Below are positions 1 through 10,990 of a DNA stretch of 64,000 nt, piece by piece. Under the pieces are notes generated by a model that did no database searches, had not been told where the DNA came from, and saw nothing but the letters and a program-made list of their open reading frames with translations. The DNA is taken from positions 310,001 to 374,000 of the forward strand of contig NC_052479.1 in NCBI RefSeq assembly GCF_009730915.1, read 5' to 3'. Every line of letters starts with the position of its first letter. Within the stretch, counting starts at the first letter, position 1. The DNA comes from Dioscorea cayenensis subsp. rotundata (Eukaryota > Streptophyta > Magnoliopsida > Dioscoreales > Dioscoreaceae). Position numbers and translations under genes: made by a program.

Positions 1-720
1 CGCCTGAGGGGAAGGAGATGGTCACTGATGATGTGATGGGACGCTTTTCGTATGCATAATACAAAAGTCGCTGAGCAAAGAGCCATATCCTTACAAGAAG
101 CGCGCCTCCATCATCAGACACGCTTGCATCTGTTTATGTCAAAGCGGACGACGCACATAACACAATTATGGCTATGATCGGGGATGCTTGTCGTGACTCG
201 CATGAAGTTCAAATTGTCATCCTCCCAGATAATCATGAATGACCACTTCCATGTCGTCGTCACGGACAATGATAAACAAGAATACATGCATTATTCTTCA
301 TGTCCGGGAATACGATAAGGGACGCGTTGGACATGGTAAGTTCTTTAATTATGTCTAATTAATATCTGTTTGGTATTTAAATCGGTATTCTAATCTCGAC
401 TTGCATATCTCGACAGCGGAATCTATTCGACCTTTGTGTCGATATGGAGTTAAGCGAGTCGGCGGCAACAAAAGTACCCGCTCGTCATGCGACACGAAAC
501 CCCACGCCAAAAATAAGGAAGCGTCGATCGCGCGGCTACGTCGTGCGGTTTATCGAGCAATTATCGTAGGGGTGAGAAGTTACGGCTCACCGCAGACGAG
601 GGCGTTCCTTACCTCGGATTACGGTATGTTACCCGCATACTTAAGGAGGGAGGCGGTGGCGTCCATGACAAAGTGGGAGTCAGTCACAAGCGGGTTAAAT
701 TGCATTTTTGAATAACATGT
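1..720 (+). pseudogene. Ulp1-like cysteine protease remnant of the MULE
   Basis: Pieces of a C48 (Ulp1/SENP) protease domain are readable across shifted frames. The clearest is at about 230-302, which reads NDHFHVVVTDND then QEYMHYSSC and contains the HFH segment where the family's catalytic His lies. The reading then crosses a plausible intron (GTAAGT near 338 to CGACAG near 417) into NLFDLCVDMELSESAATK and, near 540-570, VVRFIEQL. In intact relatives that last segment follows the catalytic Cys (D-C-x-V-Y-V-M-R-F). I see no clean DC-V here. Frame shifts and in-frame stops make it non-functional as read. It lies opposite in strand to the transposase, as in Ulp1-bearing MULEs. The N-terminal part would lie to the left of the window. 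Confidence 0.7.
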
Positions 721-766
721 CTTGTATATCGACTCGTCAATTTTGTTTTCAAATGTAAATCGGACA

Positions 767-1320
767 AATTCAATTCATTGTTTTCGTGTTCGAAGAACAT
801 GACTTGTATATCTTAATGTAAATTTTTGTTTTGTTTTTGAATTGTAAAAGCGGGTTAAATTCCATTCGGTTTTATTTCATTGTTTAATTTACGTTGTAAT
901 TGTGTACATTTGACTTTCATTGTTTAAATATAGTATATATCGCTTTAAACATCGGGTTTTAAATATTTCAAATTACGGTGTACCCGTTTAAAATAACACT
1001 TTCTCTGTTTAAATAAATGCACTCATTGTTTAACTAAATATGGAAAGTTGCCCATCAATACACAATTCAATTCATTGTTTTTGTTTTCGAAGAACATGAC
1101 TTGTATATCTCAATGTAAATTTTGTTTGTTTTCAATTGTAAAGGCTGGGGTTAAATTTCATTCGATTTCATTTCATTGTTTAATTTACGTTGTAGTTGTG
1201 TACATTTCCGTTTCATTGTTTAAATATACCATATGCTCGTTTTAAACATCGAGTTGAAATATTTCAAATTACGATAGTATCCGCTTTTAAAAATAACAAT
1301 GTCTCCGTGTAAATACATTC
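767..1320. repeat. Two-copy tandem duplication, about 297 bp period, in a GTTTAAA-rich spacer
   Basis: AATTCAATTCATTG at 767 recurs at 1064, followed in both copies by the same landmarks in order: GAAGAACATGACTTGTATAT, TTAATTTACGTTGTA, TTGTTTAAATATA, AAACATCG and ATTTCAAATTACG. The copies differ by scattered substitutions. This lies between the protease and transposase remnants and appears non-coding. Confidence 0.85.
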
Positions 1321-1379
1321 AATTCGTTAGTAAATACACAATGTTTCCCCATGCATCGTCGGTTTATTAACAATGCCTA

Positions 1380-3920
1380 GTCGCGACAGCTTTATCGTAC
1401 AAGATCATCGATTGTGACCGGATCCTGGCGATGAGCTGCGATGTAACTCGCGGACATCAAACGCTGCGACTCGATCCCTCTTTCGTCTAGGCCGCCCGTG
1501 CCTTCTAGTCACATGCGGTCATGAAAGCGAAGCTCACGATTTCCGTCGAAGGCTCGTCATCGTCGGGTATGGGGAATATAGCTTCCTTGTATGCCCGGTT
1601 TGTAATTGTCGACGGTGAAGTACCCGCTAATAAATCGATGTACGTTGGTGTACATCGCATTATTAGCACGCAAGCATGTTTGCAAGGGATACCATAAACT
1701 TGCCACTTTCGACATGAACAAGTTCGATGGCGAGATCCACGGAGTTCTTTGCGATTGGTCGATCACTCGTAACGATCATCGTCACAACGACCAACACGAA
1801 GATTTCGCTGCTCTCAACAATGATCTCTAACTCGAATGTATGTCAGGGCGTAAGTAGGTCTCCCATTTGGTCGCTTGCTCACATGGGTTACATAACATGC
1901 GCATCAACTTGAACACGGCAAAATAAGGTTAAACAAAGACGGTGATGGTTAAATAATTAAGTCAACATGTTTAAACATTATTGTAATTAAATAAACGAAA
2001 TGATTAATATTTAAAAGTCGGGAAAAGTGTAATTAAACAAAGATTGAGAATGTTTAAAGGGTAATACTAAATGTTAAGTGTAAATCAACATTCGCGAGAC
2101 CTTATGGAGTCGACCAGTTTTCAGTCACCGTAAAATAACGAGCTTCCTTGATCCAAGCATTGAGCGACTCCGCGACGTTCGAATACATCTCACCCCAACG
2201 ATCACCTCCGAGCAGATAATTCGACCCGATGTGCCATATCCGATTTGATTAATCAACCCGGTGATGAGCTTCGGGTGATATGGCCTACGATTCATTCACG
2301 GTATCATCGAAATCTTTAGCAGTGGATGCCCGCGCAATGCGGAAGCATATAGACCCGAGACTCCTCCCTCAATGCCTTCCCCAAGTCCGACATTGGCTTT
2401 CGTAAAAATTGGCCTCCAAATGTCGAAGGCGATGCAGCGTGTGGCGAAGAAGGGAAGACTCTCGCAATTGCGCTCACAAGGCCCCTTGGACTCGTCTCAA
2501 GCACGAAGGTAATTATCTCATGATAATCTCCACCCCTCGTATAAGGCATCGCCCAACTTAGATATGAACCAAGTCCAATTGGCGTCGGTCTCGATTTGTC
2601 GGCTATCTACGAAAGGCGACGTGGAAAAACCATTGTTACCATCTTTCCCTGTGGCACCCGTGAGTGTACCCCGATATTTTTCCAAGGAGGTGGGTACCAT
2701 CGAGAAACAGCTGACGCCTCGCAAGCCCTCTTGAATCCCACAATACACGCTCTGAAAGAAAAGAATGCACGTTTAAAAGCGATCGCGTCTCTCTCCACGA
2801 TCGCAATGCTGCCGGGATTTGTCTCGACCCACCTTATCCACATACCAAAGCAAACGGTCATAGGTGGAGATGTCAGCTGCCAGTCGAGGGACCACTCGGG
2901 CGTGCTCTTTTCCCCAACCAAAGCTCGCTTGTATGGTATGTGGACACCATGTTCCCCTAACGTGTCCTTTCCGAATGTCGATGGCCTTATGACGAGGGGA
3001 CGGTCCTGAGCTTCCCGAATCACTACGTCGCTAACCCATTTTTGGGACGCTTTCGGATGTGCGCCGAACCTATGCCACCACCTGCAAGTGTGTGGCGGGT
3101 TGATTGTCTTGATTCGAAAAGTATTTTTTTGTTATACTCTTTTGATCGTGAAGGCGCTAGACGATAACCATCGGCAGTAGCATTCCACGATCGCTCCGAT
3201 GTTTTTCGTTCTTTATGAATTTGAAGTCAAAATTCCTTTTTGATTGCATGATTTCGAGTACATCCTGAAATGTTCGACACCAGTCAAAAGCGTTGACCAA
3301 TATCCAACGACAACACTTCGAATGATCCGACGAGGAAGGAAGACATCCCACGCGTCGAGGTCGCCATAGGGGATGAATGGGAGCACTCGCGAGAATCCCG
3401 AATTCCCGCCAACACTTGATCGAAATGAAAAGATCAATATGTTAGCGGAGAATATAATGTTTTAAGCGATAATGACAATAGTTAAAGCGTTAAATTAAAT
3501 ACTTAAACAATTAACTAATAACGTAAAGGACTAGTACGATATGTTAACCCGATGGCGGACATATTTAAACAATAATGACCCCAGCACAATCTGGAATAAT
3601 TAAAAGAAAAGGAACTTCACAACGAGTAAAACCTCGTTTTCATTAGGATTCGCGATGGCACATTTTTCGTCTCGACTGACAAGATCAACTACGAGCACAT
3701 TTGAAGATGGAGTGGGCGTGACACATCCACTGGAAGTCAACATCGTTTTCTATTGGTGCAAACGGCTTTTATATCCGTCCGGTGTGATGAACTTAACCAC
3801 GACGAGAGAAACTTGAGACCCCATCAGCTCACGTATCTCGGCTAACACCAATTCGAAGAAGTCGAGCCGTGAACATTAGCACTCTTCCTCCCCGTTGAAT
3901 CTAGCAATACCACAAAAACT
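1380..3920 (-). pseudogene. MURA-type (MuDR) transposase remnant
   Basis: Read right to left, the family landmarks occur in the expected order over several frames. The N-terminal region lies near 3650-3860. Next comes FDFKFIKNEKHRSD near 3180-3240. The DDE catalytic core starts with DGTHL near 2700, then KYRGTL, TGKDGNNG and ETDANWTWFISKLGD near 2540-2680. GLVSAIARVFPSSPHA lies near 2440-2490, and SNVAESLNAWIKEARYFTV near 2120-2190. A SWIM zinc finger, CSCRKWQVYGIPCKHAC, lies near 1660-1722. Repeated small frame shifts and stops mean no single open frame covers it, so I call it broken, possibly partly through assembly error (see findings). It would have encoded the cut-and-paste transposase of the element. 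Confidence 0.8.
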
Positions 3921-5744
3921 CTCCATAATATATCGGTCGAAAACCAAATCGTACTGAAACCAAATGAAATGAAGAACAAAAGCGAAGGCGACGAAGAAGA
4001 AGTAGAAGATGTAAAGAAACAAGCAGTCGAGAAAGGCAAACAAAAAGTGCACGAGTTGTATGCATAGAGGTTAGACTAGGCGTGATGTGATTGGGCGGTA
4101 TTTTTCCCTCCATCCCAAGGGCGAAAAGGAAATATATGTCATTGTCGCGAGGAAGACATATTATCATCGTTCGAATGAAAGTTCTCAACTCAACATGAGT
4201 CTACGTATAAGCGTCGAGCTTTTTATGTTTAAAGCGAGATACATATAGTGTTTAAAATAACGGTTAAGCTGTTTAACTAAAGTACATATCATGTAAATAA
4301 TATGTTATTGTTTAAATTGAATGCTTTTCATCTTTGACATCGCGTTGCTAGATGGGTACCTCTGGAGTCATTGTTTAAACATATTTACGTATTTTTCTTA
4401 AACACCGTTGTCGTTGTTTAAAGAGTAACTTGAGTATTGTTTAACTTTTTTTCTATTGTTTACAATGAGCGTTTTTGTTTCCACATTGTTTTTTACTAGG
4501 TCTCGTTTAAATTTCGAAGTTCACGATCAAATCTGATTGTTTCGTTTTATTTATAAAAGATTTACAACATTTACAACATTTACAAAGATTTACAACATTT
4601 ACAACATTTACAACGTCCAGCTCGGACTTTGGACACTCACGACTCGACCCTCGTATAACGAAACAAGTGTATGCATGACGTTCGAATGCTCACGACGGTT
4701 GCATAACAAGCGCATCAACTTGAACCCTGCAAAAAGCGTGCTAACATTAAAAAAGGTTAAACAACACACGTTCATGAAAAGCGACTATTAATCAATGTGT
4801 CGTGGTAGGACTTAAACGACGATCCCGATGAAGTTAAACACGAGCGTAGCTGTGTTATGCCGACGCGTCATTTTTCTTAAACGTTAACGAGAAAGTCTCG
4901 AGTGGTAAATGTCAACCCCGTCTTTAAAGGATGTTTCACGATCTCTCTCCTCTAGAGAATCCTCCGCAATCACGTGATACGTGAAAAACTTTCTTTTCTT
5001 ACCCAAGTCGAAATGCTTTCTTAATTGCTTTCCGTCATCCATCACTGGAGAATCCCTCTCGCGATTCGTGCGATTATGAGAGGATTTCGCCAGGGCTGAA
5101 AAAGATAGTTTAACTAGTTCGGTGATTCACGGCTAGTCGATTCTCAAGATAAGGAAGAAGGCTCACGAAACATCATTTTCAGATAGAGTGGTTGTCCATG
5201 GGAAGAGGAGGAAGAGGAGGAGGGAGGAGGAGGAGGATGATGAGGACGACGAGGAGTGGTTGTCCATGGGGAGGGTTCTTCCTGGTTATTTATGGTGTGA
5301 AGTCCACAGCAGGTCGACTCTTCGTGATCCGAGAAAAGTTAAAGCGACGCGATGGTCGACATCGATCGATGAGAACGAACGTGTGTTCGGAAATTTGATG
5401 TTACCGCTGCATAAGAATTAATCTGGTCATTAATTCTTACGTACGGGATACCATAACCTTGCCACCCGCCACGCTGCCACATGCCAACAATTCGGATCAA
5501 ACGAAAAAGATCACCGCTTTTACGCGAGACTTTGAGAATTTACACGCTTTATGAATAGTTATACATGTAAAAGATAATGTTAAAGCGGAGATGGGAAGTA
5601 TTAAACGGATATGACAATTATTAAACATATTAGTAAAATATTTAAACGGATAATAGCAAATAGTTAAACATTATTTAAAATATACTAAATAGATAACCAT
5701 AAAGCGAGAAGAACTTTTACTAAACGAAATGAACTCGTCAGTAA
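3921..5744. other. MULE interior: GTTTAAA-rich spacers and rearranged fragments
   Basis: No intact gene. 4200-4540 is another GTTTAAA/TTTAAAC-rich spacer. 4562-4615 is a run of ATTTACAAC units. The phrase AGCGCATCAACTTGAACCC near 4709 matches one near 1896, and GGGATACCATAACCTTGCCAC near 5447 matches the SWIM-finger region near 1685, so pieces of the transposase 3' half recur here. 5200-5270 is a GA-rich stretch bounded by two GTTGTCCATGGG repeats. Confidence 0.5.
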
Positions 5745-5990
5745 TTATCGCATTCTTCTCGTCGTAATACTAACTTTACAACCATAAGCGAGAAGACGAC
5801 AATGGCACATGCTGCGCTTCGACAATAAAAATCGACTACAGCTTTCATTCGAAGATGAAGTGCACTTGACGATCCGATGGAAATCAATTTCATTTACGTT
5901 CAGAAACCGATTTATATATTTCGGTATGATAATGAGGGAGAACAACAAGATGTAATGCAACTCCTTGGCATTGTCTATCGAAACTAAGCA
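5745..5990 (-). pseudogene. Second copy of the MURA N-terminal region
   Basis: On the minus strand this segment aligns by eye with 3650-3850. Shared landmarks in order are an ATCGACTAC/ATCAACTAC block, a TTCGAAGATG/TTTGAAGATG block, AAGTGCACTTGAC against GAGTGGGCGTGAC, and TGGAAATCAA against TGGAAGTCAA. It is closer to the right terminal repeat than the longer transposase copy and is truncated. The two copies are clearly diverged, so this is either an internal duplication or a nested older element. Confidence 0.6.
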
Positions 5991-6084
5991 GAAAGCCCTT
6001 CAAAAAGGTCGAACATGATGTGATTTGGCGCTTTCCTTTCCCACCATTTTTCGGGGCCAAAAATGGGATTTCACAACACTGGGA

Positions 6085-6217
6085 CCCGATTTAGAGTGAG
6101 CGGTGGGGGGTAAAAGGGAAGTTAAACACTAACGGAAGGGTCAGTCGTGGTGTGTAAAAGTAGGAGGGGGTTTTTGGGAAGTTTTGAAAATTACGAGGGG
6201 TGAACAGTAATTTTCCC
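6085..6217. repeat. Right terminal repeat of the MULE
   Basis: Reading outward to inward on the minus strand it starts GGGAAAATTACTGTTCACCC and runs through CCTCGTAATTTTCAAAAC and CCCCCTCCTACTTTTACAC. This form (GGGAAAATTACTGTTCA) is typical of plant MULE ends. Its partner would lie left of the window. The inner limit is approximate. Confidence 0.6.
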
Positions 6218-6267
6218 TAGTTTTTATAATTTTTTTAAATTAAAATTTTTTTCCTCACACTATCATC

Positions 6268-6510
6268 ATGAGTCGCTCGGAATCGTCCCAATCTGATCTG
6301 GTCTAAGTAGTCGTTCGTAATAGGTGATTATCGTAATCTTTTTATAATATCATAGTCATCGGAATTGTCCCAATGCACCTGGTCTAAGTAGTCGTTCATA
6401 ATATGTGATTATCGTAATCTTTTTATAATATCATAGTCGTCGGAATTGTCCCAATGCACCAGTAGTCGTTCGTAATATGTGATTATCGTAATCTTTTTAT
6501 AATATATATT
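6268..6510. repeat. Three-copy tandem repeat, about 74-81 bp units
   Basis: The landmark GTGATTATCGTAATC occurs at 6324, 6405 and 6479, each preceded by a CGGAATYGTCCCAAT...AGTAGTCGTTC block. It lies just outside the MULE end. No coding potential was seen. Confidence 0.85.
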
Positions 6511-7417
6511 ATCATTTTCATCCGTTTAGAGTATGATATCAGTTTTTTTTTTTATTACAAATGATATATATTAGAAAGAATTTAAATTAAAAAATATATA
6601 TAAGGACTTAAACATAAAAATATTATATTAAAAACCATTGTAAATTTTTAAATAGAGTCATGAGAAAAAAATTTAATTTTAAAAAAATTATAAGGACTAA
6701 AAATGTAAAATATTATATAAAAAATCCATTGTAAAATTTAAATAGAGTTGTGAAAAAAAAATTAACTTAAAAGAATTTGTAAGGTTGTAAATGTAAAAAT
6801 TTCATATAAAAAAACTATTATAAAATTAAAAAGAAAAATTTAAATATAACCCATACTGTAAAAAGTACCATGCAATGACACTCTATCAGTATTTTTTCAG
6901 CATTTTTAATAATTAATTTAAAAAATACTTATTTTGATATATAATTAAAAAAAAAAAAGCAATATTTAAAAAAAATAGCCGAAAAAAGATGGAGACGGGT
7001 GAGTGAGATTCATAAGAAGGGCCAGACTGAATTTCAATTCATTAAATCTTTTTAAAAAAATATATTTTTTTAATAAATTAAAGGGGCGAAGTGATAATGT
7101 ATGGATAGAACCTAGCTTTTAAATAATAATATTTTGAAATTTTTGTTGTTTTTGAAAAATTAAAAACATCAGAATGATGTTTATCACTTCTACTGCATAT
7201 GTGGTTTTATACTTTTTTTTTTTTTAAGAAAAAAATAAAACTACTAAAGCTGCAGTAATTTATTTTTATTTTTATTTTCAAACCGTGATTTGTTTGATTG
7301 GAAAATGATAATTGAATCTAGACTATATAAATGTGGTGGGAGATTGGAATAATTTACTCACTCATAATAAAATAAATTATTATCTGAAAAATAGTTGACT
7401 TTGGTGATTATTATTAT
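6511..7417. other. AT-rich intergenic DNA
   Basis: Poly-A/T tracts and short diverged repeats (AAATTTAAATAGAGT... near 6640, 6725 and 6740). I see no gene. It ends in ATTAT directly before the LTR retrotransposon. Confidence 0.6.
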
Positions 7418-10400
7418 TGTAATACCCTGAACCTGTGGATAACTGTTGAAAAATATATTCAGGGTATTACTACGAGTTACGTAAGAATTTTCTACGAGAA
7501 TGTCTTGTTGAAACCCACGAGTGGACTGAATAAGAGACTTAAGTGTAAAAAGTTTTTTTAAAAAGATTTTTGGGTTAAAGAGTAATAGAAAAAGGATTGA
7601 TATGAAAATGCTTGTGAAAACTAAGGACTGAAAGGTAAGTTGAAGGGATCATTTGGAAATATTGTGTTATAATCCAAGGACCATTGGATAATTTGAAAGG
7701 ACCTTTTGAGAATATTATTTTTATAATCCAGGGACCATTTGTGAGTTTTTTCAGGGACTGGTTTGTAAGAAGTTAAGTTTTGAGGGACTAAAAAGTGAAT
7801 TTCGGCTGAAGAGTTAATTGAGAGAAAAATCTAGACTTTTGATGATTGTTCATCTTCTTCTCCACCATTTTGCTACAAGAACTCCGAGAGTTAAAAGAGA
7901 AAAAGATGAGAGAGAGATTTGGAGAGAAATTGGAAGAGATAAAAAGCTTGGTATTTGGAGAGAAGAATGGATGAAGTATTATTTGGTAAAGTATTTTGAT
8001 GATTTATTTGTTGGTATACTTGAATGTATGTGTGTGTATTTTTGGATTGAGAAATGTAATTTTTTTCTTGAGAAAGAAGAAGGATTTATGATGAAAAATG
8101 ATGAGTTATTGTTAATAAGAGTTGTTGCTCAATTTTTGGTTGGAAAAACACTTGTATTTGAGTTGGAATTTGCTTGAAATGGAGGTGAGTTTGCGTGATT
8201 TCTATCGTAGTATTACTTGTAGCACCGAGATTAGGGTTTGGTTTGATTAATTAAGTTGATAATTATGATGATTAGGAGGTTAATGATAATGGTTAGATTG
8301 AAATGGGTTGAGTTAGTCCAATTGATTTGATTAGATCAAACCAAGTTGGATTGAATTGATTGAGTTGAATTGATTTGGTTGAGTTGAGTTGATTTGGTTG
8401 AGTTGGGCTTGATCAAATCAAGTTGAGATGAGTTGGGTTTGGTTCAGTTGATTTTTGGGTTAGGGTTTTGGGATCGAACCAAGTTGGTTCAATGGATTTT
8501 GAATAAGAATTGAGTTGGTTCAAGCTGGTTCAGTGAAATTAAGTTTGGTTCGAGTCTGCAATTAAGGTTGGTTCGATTGATTCAGAGTGTTTAGCTTTGA
8601 CCGAGTTTGTTTTAAATACAACCCGAAAGGCAATTGGACTATGCAAGGTCGGGTTTTTAACCGATTGGAGTGAGTGGGGCCCGATAGAGAGTCTATTATT
8701 GTTTCTTGTATTTTCTTTTTGAGTTTAAATATGTTATTTATTTTTTTATTATATTATTCCATTAGGGTGTTGTTCGGTCTTGAGAGGGAGTTCCGGATCT
8801 AGGAAGGAACCCAAGGACACTCGAGTGAGTTAGTAGTGGCTATTATTTTTTTAATATTAATTATTATTATTATTTTGAAATAATTGTTTAATAACTAGTA
8901 TTTTTGGAAATAATTATTTAAGTATTTCATTTTATCATGTTTAATTTACGTATAAGGTTAAAAATATATGTATATTTACTTTGCAGTTGATGTTCCCCGA
9001 CAATCGTATTGATACATCGGTTTCAGTATAATTATACGTGATTTGTGAATAGTGAAAATACATGTATATGTGATTTAATTATTCAATTCATGTATTTATT
9101 TTTGATGGTTATATATGCTTTTGATTTGGAATGATTTGTGAAATCATGTGAGCGCTTTTTAAAATGTTTTTACCGACAATATTTGTGGAATTGGTTTTCA
9201 TTCCCTGGAATAGGAATGGTATCATGGATCCGGATTTTACTTGGTTTTTATGCATTGTTATACTTTTGACATCGGGCTTTTGTGGAAATGATGTTTATTT
9301 TCGTGATGTGAATGCTTGTCCCGGATAAGGATCCTATGATGTGATTTATCTGCATTGTTTTATTCTTTCGTATTTACATGTTGGTTTTGGATGGTGACGG
9401 CGGCTAAGGCCCGACTCATCGCGATGAGTGGGTCCCCACGGGCCGACCCTTTAGAGGTGGCGTGGTGGACTGAGTGTTGATTTGTCCGGATCGGTGGGAG
9501 CGTAGAGCCCTGATTGGATTATACATCGGGATCCTAGAGTCACCACATGGGACCCGATGGGCCAACGCTCGAGTGCGAAGACTTGGCGGCTCCCCAAACC
9601 TAGTCGCGACGCGCTAAGTGGGGAGAGTTTTTCCAGTCGTGGAATTGAGAATGGATTTTTTTATATTACTTGTTATTTTGGGTTTGTGATGAGGGCGAGC
9701 CCATTGTACGCTCTTAGGAGGCGATCTCTCAACAATTTGGATTTTCTTAGAAAATTGATTTGATATTGATTTGTGATGAATTTATGTTTTGTGATGAGGC
9801 TAGGGCCCACTGTCGCTCTTAGGAGGCGCGCTCTCACAACAATTTGGATTTTCTTAGAAAATTGATTTGATATTGATTTGTGATGAATTTATGTTTTTGT
9901 GATGAGTGAGGCGGCTTTCACTGCCGCTTCTTAGGGAGGGCGTCTCTCACAACAATTTGGATTTTCTTAGAAAATTGATTTGATATTGATTTGTGATGAA
10001 TTTATGTTTCAAAAGTTCTTTAAAAATGTATTTTTGCTAGAATTCCGTATTTTTGGAAAAGTTGGAAAAATTATTTGAGAGGTTGGTATTTATATATTTT
10101 TATATATCATCGTATTTGAATATTTGAAATTATTAAGCCACTACCGACCAACTCGAATGTCTGTCAGAATCGCAGGGAGAGCAAGACCCTAGATCGCCTG
10201 CTCAAGTTTAGAGCTAGTCGAGGGTTAAGTCCAAGACTGCAGATGGGTCCCATACTTTTCTTTATATTTGTTGGTATCGTGATCTTAGTAGGCATTTGTA
10301 CTCCACAAATTTGAGTTATTATATTTGTTAGTATTTATGTATTTGAATCCTGCAGTTGGTGTAAAGTTATAAATCGTAATTTAGTAACTCCGATTTGGTT

Positions 10401-10488
10401 TCGAGAGGTGTCGGGGTTTCCAGCTAAAAAGGAATTTTTTTAACCGATGGGTGCCACATTTACCCTCAGTAGAAGGGTGGGTGTGACA
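7418..10488 (+). repeat. 5' LTR
   Basis: 3071 bp, TG...CA ends. Contains a stretch of TTGAGTTGATTTGG-type repeats near 8290-8560 and a three-unit tandem array at 9688-10008. An open stretch near 7818-8177 has no recognisable domain and I do not treat it as a gene. Confidence 0.85.
9688..10008 (+). repeat. Three-unit tandem array in the 5' LTR (two units in the 3' LTR)
   Basis: Units of about 107 bp start GATGAG and contain CTCTTAGGAGGCG..CTCTCA followed by ACAATTTGGATTTTC and GAAAATTGATTTGATATTG. The 5' LTR has three units. The 3' LTR has two (13259-13468), which accounts for most of the 120 bp length difference between the LTRs. Confidence 0.85.
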
Positions 10489-10990
10489 TCTTTTGGTATC
10501 GTAGTCGAGGTTGAGATATCCCCTCGGTTGGTAGAGATCACGGGTTGTGATCCGAGCCTAAGTTTAGAAGTCAGTGTCTAGACTTAGAGGGTTAGTAGTG
10601 ATTAGCATGAAAGTTAAGGGCCCAGAGAAGTATTTAGAGTCTCCAATCGGGTTAAAACCTAAGTTGCATATTGGGATTGAGGACTGGATAGTAGGTTTTT
10701 GACATTTGAGACAGAGTCGAGTAGTGTATCGCGATCGAATCATGTGTTGAGATATTTGTCGGAATTGGTTTTATTCAAAATGAGTTAACTTAAAAGATGC
10801 CAAAGAAAGGTGTTTGGCATGCTTTTTTATCGATCGATACATAGTGATTTGTAGTGTGATTATTTACTATCGAAAGCGATTTGTAGCAAGAGAAACAGTG
10901 GTCTTGGACCCGGTAAGTGAAATTCGATGATATCGATTGATGTATGCTAAGGAAATTTCGAGGACGAAATTTTTTTTAAGGAGGAAGGAT
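10489..10990 (+). other. Interior of the LTR element (PBS-like and polypurine tract, no genes)
   Basis: TGGTATCG at 10494 resembles the initiator-Met tRNA primer site of plant retroelements (TGGTATCAGAGC) with differences. The last 15-20 bp before the 3' LTR are purine-rich (AAGGAGGAAGGA). Between them there is no long open frame and no recognisable gag, protease, reverse transcriptase or integrase motif. Confidence 0.75.

Larger units (their letters stand above)
1..6217. mobile_element. Mutator-like element (MULE) with Ulp1-like and MURA-like remnants, left end outside window
   Basis: This block is richer in CG dinucleotides than the AT-rich DNA to its right. It carries a decayed Ulp1-like protease on + at the left, a decayed MURA-type transposase on - in the middle, and a terminal repeat on the right that reads outward as GGGAAAATTACTGTTCACCC, a common MULE end. 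Plant MULEs carrying Ulp1-type proteases are an established class (for example CUMULE in melon and KI-MULEs). The left terminus and the target duplication could not be seen. Parts of the transposase recur near 5440-5470 and 5745-5990, so the element is either internally duplicated or two nested copies. Confidence 0.75.

Noticed and set aside
6258-6510. CRISPR-like direct repeats
   Set aside because: Simple contiguous tandem repeats without spacers, in a plant nuclear genome.
7818-8177. A 119-residue open stretch inside the 5' LTR
   Set aside because: Lies wholly in an LTR, has Lys/Glu/Ile-rich low-information sequence and no known domain. Not treated as a gene.
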